This document shows, piece after piece, positions 28,648 through 36,790 of a stretch of DNA of 64,000 bases. Within the stretch, counting starts at the first letter, position 1. Each line of letters opens with the position of its first letter. A model generated the notes under the pieces. It had not been told where the DNA came from, searched no databases, and saw nothing but the letters and a program-made list of their open reading frames with translations. Where the stretch lies: NCBI GenBank assembly GCA_965219915.1, contig OZ244794.1:1798001-1862000 (forward strand), in the 5' to 3' direction. Origin of the DNA: Bin80 sp965219915. Its GTDB lineage: Bacteria > Bacteroidota > Rhodothermia > Rhodothermales > Bin80. Position numbers and translations under genes: made by a program.

Positions 28648-31600
28648 TCAAAAGCTTGGCTTTAGGTACACATCAACCCGCGCCAGATTCCCTGTACGGC
28701 CAAAGAGGGCGGCACTCTCTTCGAAGGAAAGTGCGAGTTCTGGCCGCTCCTCCGCGTATTCCCCTCGAGTTTTAAGCATGGGTTTTTCAGACAGATGAAA
28801 AACAAAAGGGACCTGGCAAAAAGTAAATGCGAGCATCCCCACATTTAGTTGCAGGGACTCAAGATTGCCATCAAGGTCATACCAGCTGAATTTTTCTCGG
28901 CTCCGGCAAAATTCCGTACTGCGGAGTAGGGCGGGATTGATACGGAGAATTCCGTCGGTGATGCGAATACCCAGTTCACCCCAGCGACAGAGAATATCTT
29001 CCTTAACCTGCCCGGTCAGCCCAGGCTGTTGTGCTCCGCCCCAACTTGGAGTATGCGAATATGGATCTTGCGGAAAAGCGCCGTACTTGCTCGGTGACTG
29101 AGCCCCGCCCAGACTATCGCGGATTTTATAGTAATGTCGAGCAAGTTCCTTTTGCACGGAATGCGGCGCATCTCCATCCACCGCATCCCAGAAGGCGCCT
29201 TGTACTGCCAGAAGCAGTTTGGAAATAATATGCCAATAAATACAACCCAGGCCCTCGTACTTAAAAAATCGACCGGACCGACCCGTGAAGGACGCGTGCT
29301 TGAACAATTTTTCGTACAGTGCCAAAATGTTTGCTTTATCACGATCAGCGGATTTGTAGCCCTCTTCCCGCAGCACATCCAGCAGATTTGTTAACTCAGT
29401 AGCATTTACAAGTGATGGGTTAAAATAGTGCTGTCCGTTGGCGGTTCGGGCGATCAGTCGATAATCGTTATTCTTGATTAATTTTCGTACCAGGGTCAGT
29501 CGTACGATATCGTTGGGAGCGATACGATTACGAGCGCTGAACGTAGGGAGGTTTTTATCAGCGTAGAGGAGATAGCTGCCCAGTCGAGTACTGTACAGTG
29601 GACTTTTTTCCAATGCGTTCAGTAACGCCAAAGCATCCGTGGCCTTAAGCATGCCGGAGGTCAATGCTGCAATCTGCCCCTCTAACATGAGCGGCAGTGT
29701 CTCTATCTGGATGGATTCTTCAGAGGTTACATGGAGAATCGTATAGGAATGTGCAAGATGATTCTCCTGGATCGCTTGTTGGAGTGTTGGGAGAATGGCT
29801 TTACTTGCAAGGCTGCAGAATTCGGCCAGACTTGAAGCTTCAATTAGTGTCGATCCTTTCTGTATCCCGTGGGCATACAGGTTCGCACGATACCTGGAAG
29901 CTGCACGTCCCAGCCCATCCATTGAGCGGAATTGGGCAGTGGCGCTGTTAACTTCGCCACAGCCTACCAGCTCATTTTCGACATCACTGTACCAGTCTGC
30001 CACTTCTTCGGAAACCTGGTATTGTATGTCCTCTTGTGATTCATATAAATGACCAAGGAACTGCAGGTATCTGTACAGATGGAACAGTGTAACTAGAGAG
30101 CATCCCCAGCCGGCAAGTGCGTTATTGGCATCATTCCATTCGGGACGCTGCGTGTTTAGCCATATTCCCCCACCGGGCACCAGTGCGCAGAACTTTGCCA
30201 GTGCGGGGACAAGTAGTTTTTCCGCAAGCGTAACAAGAACCGGTTGATCTTCCGTGGTCTGCAGCAGGCGGCCGTCGGATCCCATTTTCTGTACACGCTC
30301 GGAGATCTGTCCATGCAGATCCCAGTCAAAATGCACCGAGTTTTTCGGATCAGACAGGATCTGTTCATGTTCAGCCAATCGGTAGGGTACTTGCATATAG
30401 CTGAAGATGCGCGTATTTAGCAACTGGGCAAGCCCGGTCGGGTCATGTGCGTATGCCCATTCCAAAAGGCAATGCAAGTAGTTGATTTGGTGATCTCCCC
30501 AGTACCCAATTGAGGCCCATGGATCCGACTCGTCAGGCACTTCCCAGTCTACACCGCTTCGTCCAATCCGGTAGGGATTGTATCCGTCAGCAGTAGAGGC
30601 ATTGACGAAAGTTGCGATCATTGCCGGATAATAATGGGGAAAGGACCTGCCCAGCGCCTCCCAGTTTTGAAACAAATCACGCCAGTTTCCCGAGTAGTCC
30701 AGCGTCAAGTTACCCTTCTCATCGCGTGTACGGATTTCAAATGCATTCCAGGGACGGCTGGGATCGCCATGTCGTCTGCTGTATCCGAATGGGAGATACT
30801 CGGACAAAAGTCGGCGCAGCTGCGGATCTTCTGGTTGTGTTACCTTGGTCAGATCTATGGTACGAGGCAAGGCCTCCAAGTATGAGGACTCGGCAAGTGC
30901 ATGATTGCGTACACGAATGAAATCAATCAGATCCTGCTTGTCGGCGAGATATCCGCGAAGCGGGATGCCTCCACGCATCACGTTGAATAACGTGTTCGCG
31001 TAGTGTCGCGAATCATTGGAGGTCAATGCGGTTTGTTGAAAACCGTCTGCACTCCCAATAAGAAGACGAAGACTTGCTGTATCCTGATGCTCTTGACGAC
31101 GCAGCGTTCGTACATGCGTCGCTGAATTTTCCAAGGCGGTGTGCAGTGAGATCAAATCACCAACGTGCTGGTCCACATCCGCGATCAAGTCCCAAGAAGA
31201 AGGGCGGTCCTTGATGAGGCGAAGATTGCGTTCGACGAAGAACGCTCCCCGGCGACCACGAATCCGGTGTTCTGTATTCAGTGGTTGTCCAGCCCTGTAG
31301 GCATTCAATTGCAGAGTGGACAGCAATATCGATACTGGACGTGGGCCATGTTGCCAGACCAGCGTGGCGGTTAGGGCTTCCTCCGGGACTGGCTGATCAA
31401 CTACCAGAGTACTGAGGGAGAAGATACCAACCTGCTTCTCCAGTTCATTGATCTTGTACGCATCAACGAGTGTGCTGCGAGAACGCTGCAGTTGTGCGCT
31501 GACACCGGGAGGCAGGATATTGCAGATCCCGTCCAGCACACTGACACGTATGGGTAAGTTCCAAACGCTTTCCAGCCGGGCACGCCGTACAAACCCGAAG

Positions 31601-32097
31601 CCGTCAACGCATTGCCAACTGTAAGAGAAGCGTAAGCTGAGGTCGCGATTGAATTCCTCGAACAACAGCTTATTGCCTGTGGTGTTCTTGTACAGGTTAC
31701 GTTCGATCCGATATAACCCTGACTGTATAGGCGCGAATGGCTCCCAGAGCATCGTTCGATTGGAGCGTTCGACCCGCACGATGGTGACCCCCCCTGTATG
31801 TGGGGCCGCATCGTGAAGCTTGTCGTCGGTTACATAGGGAAAGAGTGCATGATCGGCGTTGCGGCGACCGGCAGTGAGTGCACCGGTGCTTGAAACAAAC
31901 AACCAGTGATCTCCGACGCTAGCCAACGTAGTCAGAAAAGGGGGAAGCTTGTCGTAATTCCCAATTCGGTACCAGCGCTCACCGTAGCGCTCCACGAATC
32001 GCCCGGTACAGGGTCCACGGTTTAGATGTACCTTGCTCTGTCCAACGAATATGTCCTGAGGATCACTCTCCCGTAACGAGGAACGGGATGTTGGCAT
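28648..32097 (-). CDS. Large (alpha/alpha)6-barrel-like protein, probable carbohydrate-active enzyme
   Basis: The open frame runs from 32121 (1157 codons); ATG 32097 (MPTSRSSLRES) gives 1149 aa. No signal peptide, so probably cytoplasmic. The N-terminal 300 residues look like a beta-sandwich (NRTMLWEPFAPIQSGLYRIE); the middle has the pattern SGNWRDLFQNWEALGRSFP, then TADGYNPYRIGRSGVDWE and DPWASIGYWGDHQINYL, which recalls cellobiose-phosphorylase/GH94-like alpha-barrels and related amylo-glucosidases. The Asp-rich DGYNP and GYWGDHQ segments are likely the active site (inference). PQDPYSHTPSWGGAQQPG near residue 1030 is another conserved-looking block. It overlaps the upstream glycoside hydrolase gene by 35-59 nt, so the two are coupled. 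Function not assigned with certainty. Confidence 0.6.
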   Translation of the reverse strand: MPTSRSSLRESDPQDIFVGQSKVHLNRGPCTGRFVERYGERWYRIGNYDKLPPFLTTLASVGDHWLFVSSTGALTAGRRNADHALFPYVTDDKLHDAAPHTGGVTIVRVERSNRTMLWEPFAPIQSGLYRIERNLYKNTTGNKLLFEEFNRDLSLRFSYSWQCVDGFGFVRRARLESVWNLPIRVSVLDGICNILPPGVSAQLQRSRSTLVDAYKINELEKQVGIFSLSTLVVDQPVPEEALTATLVWQHGPRPVSILLSTLQLNAYRAGQPLNTEHRIRGRRGAFFVERNLRLIKDRPSSWDLIADVDQHVGDLISLHTALENSATHVRTLRRQEHQDTASLRLLIGSADGFQQTALTSNDSRHYANTLFNVMRGGIPLRGYLADKQDLIDFIRVRNHALAESSYLEALPRTIDLTKVTQPEDPQLRRLLSEYLPFGYSRRHGDPSRPWNAFEIRTRDEKGNLTLDYSGNWRDLFQNWEALGRSFPHYYPAMIATFVNASTADGYNPYRIGRSGVDWEVPDESDPWASIGYWGDHQINYLHCLLEWAYAHDPTGLAQLLNTRIFSYMQVPYRLAEHEQILSDPKNSVHFDWDLHGQISERVQKMGSDGRLLQTTEDQPVLVTLAEKLLVPALAKFCALVPGGGIWLNTQRPEWNDANNALAGWGCSLVTLFHLYRYLQFLGHLYESQEDIQYQVSEEVADWYSDVENELVGCGEVNSATAQFRSMDGLGRAASRYRANLYAHGIQKGSTLIEASSLAEFCSLASKAILPTLQQAIQENHLAHSYTILHVTSEESIQIETLPLMLEGQIAALTSGMLKATDALALLNALEKSPLYSTRLGSYLLYADKNLPTFSARNRIAPNDIVRLTLVRKLIKNNDYRLIARTANGQHYFNPSLVNATELTNLLDVLREEGYKSADRDKANILALYEKLFKHASFTGRSGRFFKYEGLGCIYWHIISKLLLAVQGAFWDAVDGDAPHSVQKELARHYYKIRDSLGGAQSPSKYGAFPQDPYSHTPSWGGAQQPGLTGQVKEDILCRWGELGIRITDGILRINPALLRSTEFCRSREKFSWYDLDGNLESLQLNVGMLAFTFCQVPFVFHLSEKPMLKTRGEYAEERPELALSFEESAALFGRTGNLARVDVYLKPSF

Positions 32098-33406
32098 GCG
32101 CCGCACTTCCTTGGCCATCAATTATGTTAACAAATAGTCGGTAGGCACCCGGTTCAGAAGGAGTCTTGAGGTTAACTTGCGCGCCATCTGCATTTGCGAA
32201 CAGGTCCGGGATCGGTTCTGGCTCGACTTCGTCATCTCCACCATGGCCAACGGCTGTAGCTTCGGGGCGAACGGTCCAGTGGTAATTTAGCACATCTCCT
32301 TCGGGATCATTTGTGACGACGGTACCGACGGCATCTGCGTCTGGAGACAATTCTATGTTATCGGTGGCTCCTAAGCCATTAAGCGTGAAGGAATCAATTT
32401 GGGGGGATCGATTGGCTGGCCAGACACCGGTCCATTTGTGGTGCATGACGTCAACGGCAGCCGTTTTATCTCCATTTGGCATAAACATGCCATACCAAGT
32501 GGGTGTGCGTTCCTGCTTTTGTCCCCAAAGAAACACATAGGAGCCAATACACTGAATCGTGTCGGATGCAATCACAGCTTCGTATCGCCGATCATACCAG
32601 TCTGCTTTTACCGTAGAGTTATTTTCGATAGGTGCGTCCCAGGACGTCGTTGCAACCTCCCAGTGTCCGGTGGCGCCCCATTCGGTCACGACATAGGGAC
32701 CGTTCCAATCAGCTTCTTCTAGGTAACGTGGCAGATTGATGATATCGGCGTACATCTGAATACCCAGAAGATCTAGGTCCGAGGCACGTGTTTTGATCTG
32801 GTCGATCAGTTCAGGGCTGATACCTGCCAACATCGTTAGCGTAGGGTGATTGCCATCAATTTCACGGATCATTTTAGAGATATCATTCACGGCATTCCAG
32901 ACGAGCGGATTAGTGGCTCCCAGATTCAATTCATTCCCGATTCCCCACATGAGCAGGGCGGGGTGATCCTTGTACAGCATAACCTCCTCCCGCACGGCAG
33001 CCAGTTGGGCAGCGACAGCTGCCGAGTCACTATAATCGAATTCAAACACTCCCCGTCCGCTTCCTGGGCGCTCCCGTGCGATTTCGATTCCCATGGTCAC
33101 CATTAGGCCGTTCGCGTGTGCACGATCCAGGACCTCCATACCAGTGTCCTGCCCATTATCCGTACGCCAAGTACGGAACGAATTACCTCCGTGCGCGGCC
33201 AGAGCTTCTACATCCCCAAATTCCAGACCGGCCCCATTGATATAGAATGGAGCATCATTTACATAAAGTTGGTATCGTCCGTCCTCTTGGCGAATCTCCA
33301 CCTTTTTCGCTTCCTGACTCTGGTTTGCCGTTCCTTCCTGCCCGCAACCTATCACCACGAAGAGGAGGACTACAGCTAGTATATAGTGACGTTTTCGATG
33401 GCTCAT
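32063..33406 (-). CDS. Lipoprotein glycoside hydrolase, GH2-type TIM barrel
   Basis: The 447-aa product has a lipobox (AVVLLFVVIGC, Cys 21), so it is lipid-anchored. The barrel carries YINGAGLEFGDVEALAAHGGNSFRTWR (typical N-terminal barrel strand of GH2/GH5-like enzymes), the acid/base LLMWGIGNELNLG (Glu of NE) and the nucleophile VVTEWGATG, i.e. two catalytic Glu in clan GH-A positions. Residues about 330-447 form a beta-rich C-terminal domain (PQIDSFTLNG, YRLFVNIIDGQG). It should cleave a beta-linked glycan in the periplasm or at the surface; the exact substrate is unknown. Its 3' end overlaps the 1157-codon protein, which may act on the released sugar. Confidence 0.78.
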   Translation of the reverse strand: MSHRKRHYILAVVLLFVVIGCGQEGTANQSQEAKKVEIRQEDGRYQLYVNDAPFYINGAGLEFGDVEALAAHGGNSFRTWRTDNGQDTGMEVLDRAHANGLMVTMGIEIARERPGSGRGVFEFDYSDSAAVAAQLAAVREEVMLYKDHPALLMWGIGNELNLGATNPLVWNAVNDISKMIREIDGNHPTLTMLAGISPELIDQIKTRASDLDLLGIQMYADIINLPRYLEEADWNGPYVVTEWGATGHWEVATTSWDAPIENNSTVKADWYDRRYEAVIASDTIQCIGSYVFLWGQKQERTPTWYGMFMPNGDKTAAVDVMHHKWTGVWPANRSPQIDSFTLNGLGATDNIELSPDADAVGTVVTNDPEGDVLNYHWTVRPEATAVGHGGDDEVEPEPIPDLFANADGAQVNLKTPSEPGAYRLFVNIIDGQGSAAHANIPFLVTGE

Positions 33407-33534
33407 GTAGAATCGGTCCGAAAATTCTGTGTGGCCTGAATACGATCTTGTTCTGGAATTGTGCCGGATATAGCCCAGACATAAGACGCATACGAAATGA
33501 GAGTCAGAGTCATTTGCAATGGTTTACGCAGACT

Positions 33535-34791
33535 CTACCTCGTAATTGACCTCCTCTTCGAAAGCCCATTTATCTGTGTATGTACCAGATCGTGGGTGGC
33601 CGTACTCACACCATGGGCTTTCGCCAACTCGCTCCACCACCCAAGTAAATCTCTTGTTCGTCCAAGGATTACTTCGATTTTGGCGTCATTTATCCCAGCA
33701 TGCCGCCCCAGTGCTCGAAGGTGATCAATGCTTGGCGATTTGCCCTCACCCATCACCATGGTGCTCTGCTCTCCGCCTGGGCCATATGAGAACGTCAAGT
33801 CATAGGCTGGTGAGAGTTTCCATGTTCCCGTTTCATCCATGAGAAATGAGAAATTCTTGGAATGATCATCTCGATTGTGTGCCAAGACGTTGAAGACAGC
33901 ATACTTATACATTTTTTCTGACTCCCGAACGTCGCGTGTAAGATGCAGAGTGAGTTCCAGTAGGTCCTGATAATCAAGAGCTGGAATTCTATGATCCGAA
34001 TGCAATAGTCCGCAAGGGGTGTGCATGTGCAAGCGATTGGTTTGGTTTTGATCAAAGCGCTTGATCGCAAAATATCCGGCTCCCCGTTTCGCCGGAAACA
34101 GATACGTATGCGGGATCATCAGCCCAGCCCGTCGAGCCATTTCTGAATACACAAATTCCACGGCCCCCGCATCCGGGCCATCTTGTGAGTTCGCGAATTT
34201 GACAATCCATGGCTCATAGCCATTCGGTAAATCCTGGCGTCCATGAGTGATGTGCCCGGTCTCACAATTGAAACCGATCAGTACTTTTGGCCGGGCGCCT
34301 GCTGACGATCCGTTACGTGCCAGAAGTTCGTCCAAGACATCCTCGGCTCCGCCCTCTAGTACATCCTGTGACTGCTTGGCAAGCCAGTCCAAATCTACTC
34401 CTGTTCTCTCCAAAGCTTCGGAGTGATCCGGCTCGTAGATCAACGCCCCCATACCAGATTTACCGACATGTGCCAGCCGATCAAGTGGGCTCAGTGCTTG
34501 CGGCAATATGCCTCGCTTGCGCATGGTCCTATCAAACAAAAGTCGTCCCCAGCCATCCGGTAAACTATCACTGAATACGCCTGGCAGACCTTCAAAAAGT
34601 TCTGTATGGAAAGTCTGTACCCCAGGTTTTAATGGTAAGCGGAAAGGAGACAGGTCGAGACCTCGACGAATAAAATCTGCATCATATTCAAAATATATTT
34701 GCCGATCTCGGAGGGCTAGACTCCCCACGTGCCACGAGCCACTTCTAAAATCCAGTCCAACTTTTATATGTTGTTCCGACTCATGCCTCAT
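33535..34791 (-). CDS. hipA: HipA-family toxin (serine/threonine kinase-like)
   Basis: The 418-aa product matches HipA: N-terminal subdomain VGSLALRDRQIYFEYD, LPDGWGRLLFDR, the Gly-rich loop with the autophosphorylated Ser in ARNGSSAGARPKVLI (about residue 158-172), the catalytic loop AHNRDDHSKNFSF (Asp near 305) and the metal-binding LSPAYDLTFSY. E. coli HipA phosphorylates glutamyl-tRNA synthetase and so stops translation and favours persistence; targets differ in other members. The gene starts inside the stop codon of hipB (ATGA). All key residues are present, so it should be active. Confidence 0.92.
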   Translation of the reverse strand: MRHESEQHIKVGLDFRSGSWHVGSLALRDRQIYFEYDADFIRRGLDLSPFRLPLKPGVQTFHTELFEGLPGVFSDSLPDGWGRLLFDRTMRKRGILPQALSPLDRLAHVGKSGMGALIYEPDHSEALERTGVDLDWLAKQSQDVLEGGAEDVLDELLARNGSSAGARPKVLIGFNCETGHITHGRQDLPNGYEPWIVKFANSQDGPDAGAVEFVYSEMARRAGLMIPHTYLFPAKRGAGYFAIKRFDQNQTNRLHMHTPCGLLHSDHRIPALDYQDLLELTLHLTRDVRESEKMYKYAVFNVLAHNRDDHSKNFSFLMDETGTWKLSPAYDLTFSYGPGGEQSTMVMGEGKSPSIDHLRALGRHAGINDAKIEVILGRTRDLLGWWSELAKAHGVSTATHDLVHTQINGLSKRRSITR

Positions 34792-35096
34792 GAGCGTGAA
34801 CCACGTTTGCGCATTGGACGAGTTTTGCCTGACAGGACATCATCAATAGATGAGAATCTTGTTTGGTTCGGTGCGCTAGCATCTACGATTTTTGTCAGGC
34901 CCCCGACAACCAGCATCAGCTTCAATAAATTGTCAATAGATATGGCACCGCTTTGCTCAAATTTTCTAAGGGTAGATAAGGCGACCCCTGAACGCTCACT
35001 AAGACCAGCTTGTGTGAGATTAAGTGCTAAGCGACGCTGTTTCATGTTCTGAGCGATCAATAATTTCGCTTTTGTAGGTGTAATTAGTGATATCAT
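34788..35096 (-). CDS. hipB: HipB-family antitoxin, XRE helix-turn-helix
   Basis: The 102-aa protein has a Xre/Cro-type HTH at about residues 20-70 (RRLALNLTQAGLSERSGVALSTLRKFEQSG, core LTQAGLSERSGVALSTL) and a short basic tail (KTRPMRKRGSRS). HipB neutralises HipA and represses the operon. The 4-nt overlap with hipA and the AT-rich inverted repeat 29 bp upstream fit autoregulation. Confidence 0.9.
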   Translation of the reverse strand: MISLITPTKAKLLIAQNMKQRRLALNLTQAGLSERSGVALSTLRKFEQSGAISIDNLLKLMLVVGGLTKIVDASAPNQTRFSSIDDVLSGKTRPMRKRGSRS

Positions 35097-35124
35097 AATA
35101 TTAGTTATCCCGATTTATACCTTA

Positions 35125-35146
35125 AAATACTATTATTTTAGTATTT
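35125..35146 (-). promoter_or_regulatory. Inverted repeat upstream of hipB, candidate operator
   Basis: AAATACTA at 35125-35132 is the perfect inverse complement of TAGTATTT at 35139-35146, with a 6-nt AT spacer. It lies 29-50 bp before the hipB ATG in an otherwise AT-rich stretch, the expected place for HipB binding. It does not match the E. coli TATCC-N8-GGATA operator. Confidence 0.45.
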
Positions 35147-35234
35147 ATGGTACTTCAATTATGTGATGACCCCTGACGACAGAATAAAGATAGGGCCGAC
35201 GAAATATTGGGAAAACGACATCTTCATAGTCTGA

Positions 35235-35402
35235 GGTTGTGCTTGTCCTTGTGGTACTCCTCTTTCCTTGCTCCAGTATTGCTTCGCGATCGAACGGGAT
35301 ATTCTAAGACGCGGCACTTCATTTGCAGAAAACAAGCGAGTCCGTAGGCACGAATCAGAACCGGTCTTTGAGCAGATCAAGAACGTTCTCCAGGTATGCT
35401 AG
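35235..35402 (+). pseudogene. Possible transposase 3' remnant (IS1182-like)
   Basis: Most of 35160-35595 holds no convincing gene. Within it, a 55-codon open stretch on the plus strand ends with AENKRVRRHESEPVFEQIKN and a stop at 35402. The R-x-x-x-EPVFxQIK pattern is close to the C-terminal DDE region of IS1182-type transposases as I remember them. There is no start, no upstream transposase core and no terminal repeat, so if correct it is a fossil. Low certainty. Confidence 0.25.
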
Positions 35403-35595
35403 ATATCACAGATCTTATTGTAGGCAATTATATACGTGAGTGACCATCCGATTTTCTATTTCTTGATTGTCTCCGGCCAGGAATCCAGAAGGACAGTCGC
35501 TATCTCTCCACGGTCCATTGGGATAGATCCATTTACGTCCTCTAAACCCTTTTGACAACCAACTTGCTTGGTCTTCTACTTTGATGGTTTAGATT

Positions 35596-35937
35596 TCAAG
35601 AGGATGGCATGTTCCTCTCAAGGATGCCTCGTATGAACTTGTCGGAGACACCGGCCATATCACTTTTGAGATAGATGTACAAAGCAATAAGGACTTCATT
35701 AGTCTTGTAGTATAGGATGCGTGCACCTTTTCTGGTTCCAATTGTACCTGTACCACATCGGATCTTATAGACTGGCTCTTCGTCAAATCCCGGGAATTGA
35801 TTCCCGTCTGGTATTTTGTCAAGAGCAAGGTTATTCAGTGTAGCCTGAACTCTGCTACTTAGCCCTCGGTGCTTTCGGTATAGTTTTTTGCATGCCCTTT
35901 TGAACTCTTTGGCTTCTTTAACCGTCCGCTGAGGCAT
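35596..35937 (-). CDS. RelE/ParE-superfamily toxin-like protein
   Basis: The 113-aa protein has the RelE fold pattern: an N-terminal helical pair rich in Lys/Arg (EFKRACKKLYRKHRGL, LNNLALDKIPDG), then beta strands VYKIRCGTGTIGTRKGARILYYKTN and EVLIALYIYLKSD. RelE-type toxins cleave mRNA on the ribosome, ParE-type ones act on gyrase; the Arg/Lys distribution suits an mRNA interferase but the catalytic set is not conserved enough to decide. Its start lies 20 nt inside the upstream 153-codon gene, so the two are translated together, antitoxin first. Confidence in the superfamily is moderate to good. Confidence 0.7.
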   Translation of the reverse strand: MPQRTVKEAKEFKRACKKLYRKHRGLSSRVQATLNNLALDKIPDGNQFPGFDEEPVYKIRCGTGTIGTRKGARILYYKTNEVLIALYIYLKSDMAGVSDKFIRGILERNMPSS

Positions 35938-36379
35938 TTAGGGTTCTTTGTATTTGGGCTTTTATGGTTTCAGTGAATTCTTTGTCTGCAGCCAAAGCAC
36001 AAGTCTCCGCAAGATCTTCTGTTTGATTTGCCAAATGTACCATTTTGGCATGTGCTTTTTGTTTCCACTCTACATCATCGGATAAAGAATCGAGAATTTC
36101 TATGGATCGATCGATTCTTTTGACAAACTCAAATGCTTCGGTAGCTGTAGCTCTAAGGTTTTCTCGGTCTTGGTCGGAGAGTGTCTTTATCCGTCCTAAC
36201 ATAACTGCAAACTGTTCAATCATAGCCAAATCGCCATCTATAGCAGAAAAATTTGGCTTCAGGTATTTACTTGGGATAGAATTTGCCAAAACATCTTCGA
36301 CAGTTGTTGTGCTGAGGGAACGTCTTAAATCGTCAGCAGCTGTAAGGGTCTGAACGTGTGACATGGTGCCTGTAATCAT
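35918..36379 (-). CDS. Unrecognised helical protein, probable antitoxin partner of the RelE-like toxin
   Basis: The product is 153 aa from the first ATG, or 148 aa from ATG 36364 (MSHVQTL). It is almost wholly helical and acidic in patches, with a Ser/Thr-rich N-terminus (DDLRRSLSTTTVEDVLANSIP) and long amphipathic helices (DQDRENLRATATEAFEFVKRI, HAKMVHLANQTEDLAETCALA). I recognise no HTH, ribbon-helix-helix or AbrB domain, so it does not resemble the usual DNA-binding antitoxins. Assignment as an antitoxin rests only on gene order and the 20-nt overlap with the toxin gene. Confidence 0.55.
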   Translation of the reverse strand: MITGTMSHVQTLTAADDLRRSLSTTTVEDVLANSIPSKYLKPNFSAIDGDLAMIEQFAVMLGRIKTLSDQDRENLRATATEAFEFVKRIDRSIEILDSLSDDVEWKQKAHAKMVHLANQTEDLAETCALAADKEFTETIKAQIQRTLNASADG

Positions 36380-36790
36380 AAGAAGTATTTCAAGAGGCGC
36401 ACAATATTTACTACTTGATTATGAGACTGTTGCACAGGACCAACAAGATTCGATAGTCTCGTACGACAGTCTCATCCGTTTTTGAATACCCGGACATTGC
36501 ACGGGGTATTCCACGAGGGGACTGGTAAACAAATTTAAACCTTTATCCAGTGTGGCCAAAGGCGAATTCCACACGCTGTTGCCTTATCACTGGAAGGTCG
36601 CACTATTGTTCACAAAAGCCTCGTACATCCAGCCAGCAGTAGACCTCTTATTCCACAAATTCACAACCGTAAACCCCGCTAAATGGGAATGGAGACCGCC
36701 GTTATGTCGCATCGCGCGTGGCGAATGAAGACGCACAGTGCGCAAGATGACTAGGAATTTCTGTGCGATTATTGTGCAGATTCGCTCATG
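36380..36790. other. Intergenic region with an inverted repeat; possible mobile-element scar
   Basis: ATGAGACTGT (36421-36430) and its exact inverse complement (36466-36475) flank a 35-nt spacer that also contains a partial third copy (AGTCTC, 36455-36460). A plus-strand open stretch 36486-36728 includes EFHTLLPYHWK, faintly like the end of IS66-type transposases. Nothing here is a convincing gene; promoter elements for the helical-protein/RelE pair must lie near 36380-36420. Confidence 0.3.

Noticed and set aside
35159..35380. 73-codon minus-strand frame between hipB and the RelE-like gene
   Set aside because: No motifs, no coupling to neighbours, and it is opposite the possible transposase tail.
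36486..36728. Plus-strand open stretch with an IS66-like LLPYHW motif
   Set aside because: Only one short motif resembles a transposase end; no terminal repeats or core were found, so it is not called as an element.
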